A DNA stretch of 64,000 nucleotides, from assembly GCF_030254645.1 (NCBI RefSeq), contig NZ_CP116346.1, forward strand, positions 186,001-250,000, in the 5' to 3' direction. The notes beneath the pieces were generated by a model. The model did no database searches. It was not told the DNA's origin and saw only the letters and a program-made list of their open reading frames with translations. A program made the translations under genes and the position numbers. The DNA comes from Paucibacter sediminis (GTDB taxonomy: Bacteria > Pseudomonadota > Gammaproteobacteria > Burkholderiales > Burkholderiaceae_C). The stretch's first letter is position 1. Each line of letters begins with the position of its first letter. This document shows, one piece after another, positions 60,341 through 64,000 of the stretch.

Positions 60341-61786
60341 ATGGAGCGTTTGGTCGAACAGCTGGTGGCCTGGCACAACCGGCATCCATTGGCGTTGCGC
60401 ATCACACCCGGCGATGTGCACACCCTGGGTGTCGTGGCCCTGCCCTTCATGCGCGGCAGCCGGCCAGCGGAGGCGAGCGAGCCGACCCTGACCGACGAGG
60501 TCAGCGAGGAGGAGGCACTGACACGCGCGGCCGATGCAGCCAGCCGGGCGACCGCGGCCTTCGCTGCGCCGCAGCCCTGGTGGAAGGCGCTGGACCCGCG
60601 CCAGCTGTTTGCCAGCCCGACCCGCGGCCTGCTGGGCGAACTGCCCTGGCCGGTCTTCAGCGAACGCTTCATCCCGGGCCTGCGGTCGGCCCAGGTGGCC
60701 CAGTTCGCGCTCGCCCATGGCTACACCGCCCAGCCCGGCGAGGCCGATTGGCCGCAACGCATCGTCGCCATCGACGAAAGCCTGGTGGCCAGGGCCAGCC
60801 AGGGGGCCTGGCCGATGGAGCTCTACCTTGCCAGCGCCGGCATCGATGTCGGCGACGCCCGCACGCGCGTGCTGATCGGCCAGGGCGATGGCAGCGAATT
60901 GCTGATGCTGGGGCGGCGCTGCTTGGACAAGCGCCGTGTCGCCGCGCTGGGCCTGCTGCTGGCCGCCCTGCTGGCCCTGCCGGCCTGGCTGCTCTGGCCC
61001 TCGGCCGGGCCGCAGCAGGAGGCGCCACCAAGCGCCGCCTCCGCGCCCAGCCCGGCCGCCAGCCCCGCCAGCGCCATCAACGCCGGGAGCAGCGCGGCCA
61101 GCGCGCCCGCCAGCGCCGCAGCCGAGCCGGTGGCCGCGCCGGCCAGCCAGCCCAGCATGCCGGCGGCCACGGCCGCTTCCGTGCCGGCATCGTCACCAGC
61201 ATCGGCATCCATCCCGGCATCGGCGCCACCTCCGGCAGCCGTGGGCGTGACGGCAGCCGAGCTGCCGAACGAACTTGCGCCGGCCGGCACCATTCCCAGC
61301 ATCAGGCCGAATATGGTGAGCACGCCGCGCACCCGCAAGGCGGCCGCCGAAGCTGCCAGCCAGGCCGCCAGCCAGCCGCCCAGACCGGCGATGGCGGCCG
61401 CGGCGAGCGCGCCCGCGCCCAAGCCGGCGCCGGCCAAGAAGCCGGAGCCCGCGCCCGCCGCCTCCGCGGCCGGCACGCTCTCGGGCGAAGCGCCCTCGGA
61501 GGCCGCCAAGACGGCCACCGCCCGGCTCGCCGCGCGCAGCCAGAGCGTGGTGGCCCTGGTGGGCCCCAGCCTGGCCAGCAAGAGCGACGCCGAGGCGATG
61601 CTGACGCGCATGCGCGCCATGGTGGCGCAAACCGTGGGCGATCGCAGCCGCCTGCAGGCCGAGGTGATGCAGACGCCCGAGGGCTGGCGCGCCACCATCT
61701 GGCCCTTCGCCACCCGCGAGGAGGCCCAGCTGATCAATGCCACCTTGATCGCGAGGGGCATGAAGACCCGGGCGGTAGACTTTTAG
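60341..61786 (+). CDS. Single-pass membrane protein with Pro/Ala/Ser-rich linker
   Basis: A 481-residue protein of unrecognised family. The N-terminal cytoplasmic domain (about residues 1-200) has ALRITPGDVHTLGVVALPF and VFSERFIPGLRSAQVAQFAL. One membrane segment (about 205-225, AALGLLLAALLALPAWLLW) follows, then a long Ala/Pro/Ser low-complexity periplasmic linker (about 230-390) and a compact C-terminal domain with LAARSQSVVALVGPSLASKSDAEAML and EGWRATIWPFATREEAQLINATLIARGMKTRAV (cited by WPFATREEAQLINATL). The last domain has the shape of a SPOR-like peptidoglycan-binding module, which would fit a cell-division or envelope role. The last base of the stop is the first base of a 25-bp inverted repeat arm. 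Confidence 0.7.
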   Translation: MERLVEQLVAWHNRHPLALRITPGDVHTLGVVALPFMRGSRPAEASEPTLTDEVSEEEALTRAADAASRATAAFAAPQPWWKALDPRQLFASPTRGLLGELPWPVFSERFIPGLRSAQVAQFALAHGYTAQPGEADWPQRIVAIDESLVARASQGAWPMELYLASAGIDVGDARTRVLIGQGDGSELLMLGRRCLDKRRVAALGLLLAALLALPAWLLWPSAGPQQEAPPSAASAPSPAASPASAINAGSSAASAPASAAAEPVAAPASQPSMPAATAASVPASSPASASIPASAPPPAAVGVTAAELPNELAPAGTIPSIRPNMVSTPRTRKAAAEAASQAASQPPRPAMAAAASAPAPKPAPAKKPEPAPAASAAGTLSGEAPSEAAKTATARLAARSQSVVALVGPSLASKSDAEAMLTRMRAMVAQTVGDRSRLQAEVMQTPEGWRATIWPFATREEAQLINATLIARGMKTRAVDF

Positions 61787-62053
61787 GGGCCCTCTGCGAG
61801 CCCTCCATGGCCGCGTTCGTGAGAGAACGGGCCGGCTCGTAGGCGCGGCGCGATGGTCGGGCTGCGGCCCGAAGCCGAGCACCGCAACGCCCGAGCAGGC
61901 CCGTTATCTCGCGAACCCTTCGGGGCGGGACTTGGCGGGCGTTGGCCGGCGTTGCGAGCCTTGCCCAGACACCGGTCTGGGCGGCGGTTCGCGCCTTGGC
62001 CAACATCCCGCTAAGATCCCGCCGCGACCCATGGAGGGCTCGCAGAGGGCCCC
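61786..62053. repeat. Region bounded by perfect 25-bp inverted repeats
   Basis: Bases 61786-61810 (GGGGCCCTCTGCGAG then CCCTCCATGG) are exactly repeated in inverse orientation at 62029-62053. The enclosed 218 bases contain no convincing gene. The outer edges carry short matching TTA/TTAG. The arms touch the stop of the upstream gene and end five bases before the ureE start. A small non-autonomous element is one reading; a regulatory or recombination-derived repeat is another. Confidence 0.75.
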
Positions 62054-62058
62054 TTAGC

Positions 62059-62598
62059 ATGCTGACCGTCAACAAACTCATTCCCCGCGGCCAGGGCCTG
62101 GCCCCGGCCCTGCTCAAGCGCGCCACCAGCCTCTCGCTGGACTGGGACCAGCGCCAGAAAAGCCGGCTCGATGCGAGCGACAGCCAGGGCCGCGCCCTGG
62201 GCATCTTCCTGCAGCGCGGCACCGTGATGCGCGGTGGCGACGTGCTGGTGGCCGAGGATGGCTCGCTGATCCAGGTGCAGGCCGCACCGCAGGCGCTGCT
62301 GCGCGTCAGCAGCTGCGCCGAGCATGGCTCGCCCTTCGACCTGCTGCGCGCGGCCTACCACCTGGGCAACCGGCATGTGCAGCTGGAACTGACGCCCGAG
62401 CATCTGCAGCTCGAGCCCGACCATGTGCTGGCGCAGCTGCTGCGTCAGATGCATCTGATCGTCACCGAGGTGCAGGCCGCCTTCGAGCCCGAGGCGGGCG
62501 CCTATGCGGAATCACATGCCGGCCATGGGCACGATCACGGGCACGGCCACCAGCACGAGCAGGTCGTGCATGTGCATGGGCCGGGCTGCCGGCATTGA
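62059..62598 (+). CDS. ureE: Urease accessory nickel metallochaperone UreE
   Basis: A 179-residue protein of the UreE type: N-terminal domain with RGQGLAPALLKRATSLSLDWDQRQKSR and MRGGDVLVAEDGSLIQVQAAPQALL, then the metal-binding domain LLRAAYHLGNRHVQLEL with the conserved His and HLQLEPDHVLAQLL. The C-terminal tail is very His-rich (HAGHGHDHGHGHQHEQ...HVHGPGCRH). No other urease gene follows here; ureE ends against convergent argJ, so the rest of the urease locus must be elsewhere. Its 5' side lies against the inverted-repeat region. Confidence 0.9.
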   Translation: MLTVNKLIPRGQGLAPALLKRATSLSLDWDQRQKSRLDASDSQGRALGIFLQRGTVMRGGDVLVAEDGSLIQVQAAPQALLRVSSCAEHGSPFDLLRAAYHLGNRHVQLELTPEHLQLEPDHVLAQLLRQMHLIVTEVQAAFEPEAGAYAESHAGHGHDHGHGHQHEQVVHVHGPGCRH

Positions 62599-62607
62599 TG
62601 CACGAAC

Positions 62608-63837
62608 TCAGCTGCGGTAGTCGGCGTTGATCGACACGTAGTCGTGGCTGAGGTCGCAGGTCCACACCGTGGTGTGGGCCAGGCCGCGGTGCAGCTTCAC
62701 GCGCACCGTGATCTCGGCCTGCTTCATGACGCGCTGGCCGTCTTCCTCGCGATAGTCGGGGTGGCGGCCACCCTGGCGCACCACATGCACCTCGTCGAGG
62801 AACAGATCGATCAGGGTCTGGTCCAGGTCGGCGATGCCGGCATAGCCCACCGCCGCCAGGATGCGACCCAGGTTGGGGTCGCTGGCGAAGAAGGCCGTCT
62901 TGACCAGCGGTGAATGCGCGATCGCGTAGGCGGCCAGCTGGCATTCGGCCTCGTCGCGGCCGCCCTCCACCTGCACCGTGATGAACTTGGTGGCGCCCTC
63001 GCCGTCGCGCACGATCGCCTGGGCAAGCTGCTGCGACACCGCGATCACCGCCTCGCGCAAGACCTGACCCTCGGCGCTGGCCAGGCTCTCGATGCGCGCA
63101 TGGCCGGCCTGCTGAGTGGCGATCAGTACGAAGGAATCGTTGGTCGAGGTGTCGCCGTCGATGGTGATGCGGTTGAAGGAGGCGTCCGCCGCATCGCGCA
63201 CCAGGCTTTGCAGCAGCTCGGGCGCAATGTTCGCGTCGGTGGCCACGAAGCCCAGCATGGTGGCCATGTTCGGACGGATCATGCCGGCGCCCTTGGAGAT
63301 GCCGCTGATGGTGACGGTCTTGCCAGCGATCTGCACCCGGCGCGAGGCCGCCTTGGGCAAGGTGTCGGTGGTCATGATGCCGGCGGCGGCATCGGCCCAG
63401 GCATCGGCCTTCAGCGCCGCCAGCGCGGCCGGCAGGCCGTCGATGATGCGATCCACCGGCAGGGTTTCCATGATCACGCCGGTGGAAAAGGGCAGGATCT
63501 GGCTGGGCTGCACGCCCATCAGCCGGGCCAGCGCGTCGCAACTCTGGCGCGCGCGCTGCAGGCCGTCTTCGCCGGTGCCGGCATTGGCATTGCCGGTGTT
63601 GATGAGGATGGCGCGGATGCCGCCGTGCGAAGCCAGGTGCTCGCGGCAGATCTGCACCGGCGCGGCGCAGAAACGGTTCTTGGTGAACACGCCGGCCACC
63701 GCGGCGCCCTCGTCCAGCGCGATCACGCTCAGATCGCGCCGGTTGGCCTTGCGTATGCCGGCCATCGTCACCCCCAGGCGCACACCGGGCACGGGGAACA
63801 GAGAGGCGGGATCGGGGGCGCTGAGATTGACGGGCAT
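62608..63837 (-). CDS. argJ: Bifunctional glutamate N-acetyltransferase / amino-acid acetyltransferase
   Basis: A 409-residue enzyme of arginine synthesis, moving the acetyl group from N-acetylornithine to glutamate. It autocleaves before the nucleophilic Thr in [13 protein letters not shown]; other family blocks are [56 protein letters not shown] and [15 protein letters not shown] 63837 gives the usual [10 protein letters not shown] start. The segment [11 protein letters not shown] is encoded by the dispersed 14-mer on the opposite strand (63057-63070). Confidence 0.95.
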   Translation of the reverse strand: MPVNLSAPDPASLFPVPGVRLGVTMAGIRKANRRDLSVIALDEGAAVAGVFTKNRFCAAPVQICREHLASHGGIRAILINTGNANAGTGEDGLQRARQSCDALARLMGVQPSQILPFSTGVIMETLPVDRIIDGLPAALAALKADAWADAAAGIMTTDTLPKAASRRVQIAGKTVTISGISKGAGMIRPNMATMLGFVATDANIAPELLQSLVRDAADASFNRITIDGDTSTNDSFVLIATQQAGHARIESLASAEGQVLREAVIAVSQQLAQAIVRDGEGATKFITVQVEGGRDEAECQLAAYAIAHSPLVKTAFFASDPNLGRILAAVGYAGIADLDQTLIDLFLDEVHVVRQGGRHPDYREEDGQRVMKQAEITVRVKLHRGLAHTTVWTCDLSHDYVSINADYRS

Positions 63838-63889
63838 GGGCTGGCTCTGACAGAAGGGAATGGCGCGAATTGTAGGCACCCCCGAATGA

Positions 63890-63916
63890 CAAAGGGCTTC
63901 CGAAAAAGCCCTTTTC
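63890..63916. terminator. Intrinsic terminator between a partial gene and argJ
   Basis: AAGGGCTT and AAGCCCTT form an 8-pair stem around a short loop, with an A-rich left side and T-rich right side, so it can work in both directions. On the minus strand it would end the partial gene at 63943; argJ begins just beyond it. Confidence 0.7.
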
Positions 63917-63942
63917 CTGCCTGCGCCCTGCGGGCCCTGGGC

Positions 63943-64000
63943 TCAGCGCCCCTGGCGGCGGCGCGCCATGAAGCCCACCGCCATCAGGCCGGTGGCCATC
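63943..64000 (-). CDS. C-terminus of a possible PEP-CTERM protein (5' part outside window)
   Basis: Only the last 18 codons are visible, reading MATGLMAVGFMARRRQGR then stop. A short hydrophobic run followed by an Arg-rich end is the C-terminal part of a PEP-CTERM sorting signal, which is cut by exosortase EpsH. The PEP motif itself would lie just outside the window, so the assignment is provisional; a plain membrane anchor is the alternative. Confidence 0.5.
   Translation of the reverse strand, partial: MATGLMAVGFMARRRQGR

Noticed and set aside
1-64000. tRNA, rRNA, CRISPR arrays, transposases and IS elements
   Set aside because: I looked for tRNA T-loops, regular spacer-repeat arrays and transposase motifs and found none that hold up; the only mobile-like signal is the 25-bp inverted repeat at 61786-62053.

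Overview
The window is very GC-rich, densely packed DNA, with long antisense shadow frames as expected from strong third-position G/C bias. Gene content points to a Burkholderiales-type betaproteobacterium of the Roseateles/Rubrivivax/Leptothrix kind: an LpoB/YcfL cluster, a PuuD-type urate hydroxylase, TonB-dependent receptors for plant polysaccharide, and what looks like a PEP-CTERM tail at the right edge. The genus-level placement is inference. I see no rRNA, tRNA, CRISPR array or insertion sequence.

Layout. 1-1910: end of a sensor kinase, an FNR/DNR-type regulator and a divergent hemerythrin. 1907-20578: a nearly complete pectin utilisation locus. It holds glycerate kinase and the KdgR repressor, then an eight-gene leftward operon (kduI-kduD-togM-togN-togA-togB-ogl-pectin methylesterase), a divergent kdgF-TonB receptor-rhamnogalacturonan acetylesterase unit, a leftward kdgK-PL10 pectate lyase unit and a rightward uronate dehydrogenase-lactonase pair. 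Two dyads matching the enterobacterial KdgR operator lie in the two divergent promoters. 20571-21767: urate hydroxylase PuuD. 21974-27827: a chromate-type cluster (chrB, an SOD-rhodanese fusion, a chrA broken by an in-frame TGA, and an ATP-grasp-like/M28 peptidase fusion). 28025-31069: TruD, a low-GC hypothetical and two small Cys-rich proteins. 31277-35411: a His/Met-rich metal operon ending in a Cu-type P1B ATPase. 35584-36570: quinone reductase. 36579-42436: purine ring catabolism (xdhC, hiuH, GntR regulator, puuE, a UraD-AllC fusion, an M20 peptidase). 42493-47780: a solute-binding protein and a copper uptake cluster (two DUF2946 proteins, PCuAC chaperone, TonB receptor, YcnI). 47734-51506: a GGDEF/EAL enzyme coupled to a PhnD-like lipoprotein. 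51895-58929: haloperoxidase-like protein, methyltransferase, hydrolase and the CsgG/LpoB/YcfL/COG3014 envelope cluster. 59237-64000: SUMF-like lipoprotein, a Pro/Ala-rich membrane protein, UreE, ArgJ and the partial C-terminus.

How the parts work together. Pectin is de-esterified and cleaved outside the cytoplasm (CE8, CE12, PL10) and enters through the TonB receptor and the TogMNAB ABC transporter. Ogl, KdgF, KduI, KduD and KdgK carry unsaturated uronate to 2-keto-3-deoxy-6-phosphogluconate. Udh and the lactonase send saturated galacturonate to galactarate, whose products could need the glycerate kinase. PuuD, HiuH, UraD, PuuE and AllC form an unbroken chemical route from urate to ureidoglycine, split between two loci 16 kb apart that share one operator-like palindrome. 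FNR-like boxes precede the hemerythrin, the Cu ATPase operon and the copper uptake cluster.

Most unusual signals: a 14-mer (GCAAGACCTGACCC) present five times exactly and three more times with one mismatch, in unrelated genes and in both coding orientations; the broken chrA beside two gene fusions and a 63-bp gene remnant; a perfect 25-bp inverted repeat bounding the DNA before ureE; and an orphan intrinsic terminator suggesting an unannotated small RNA.
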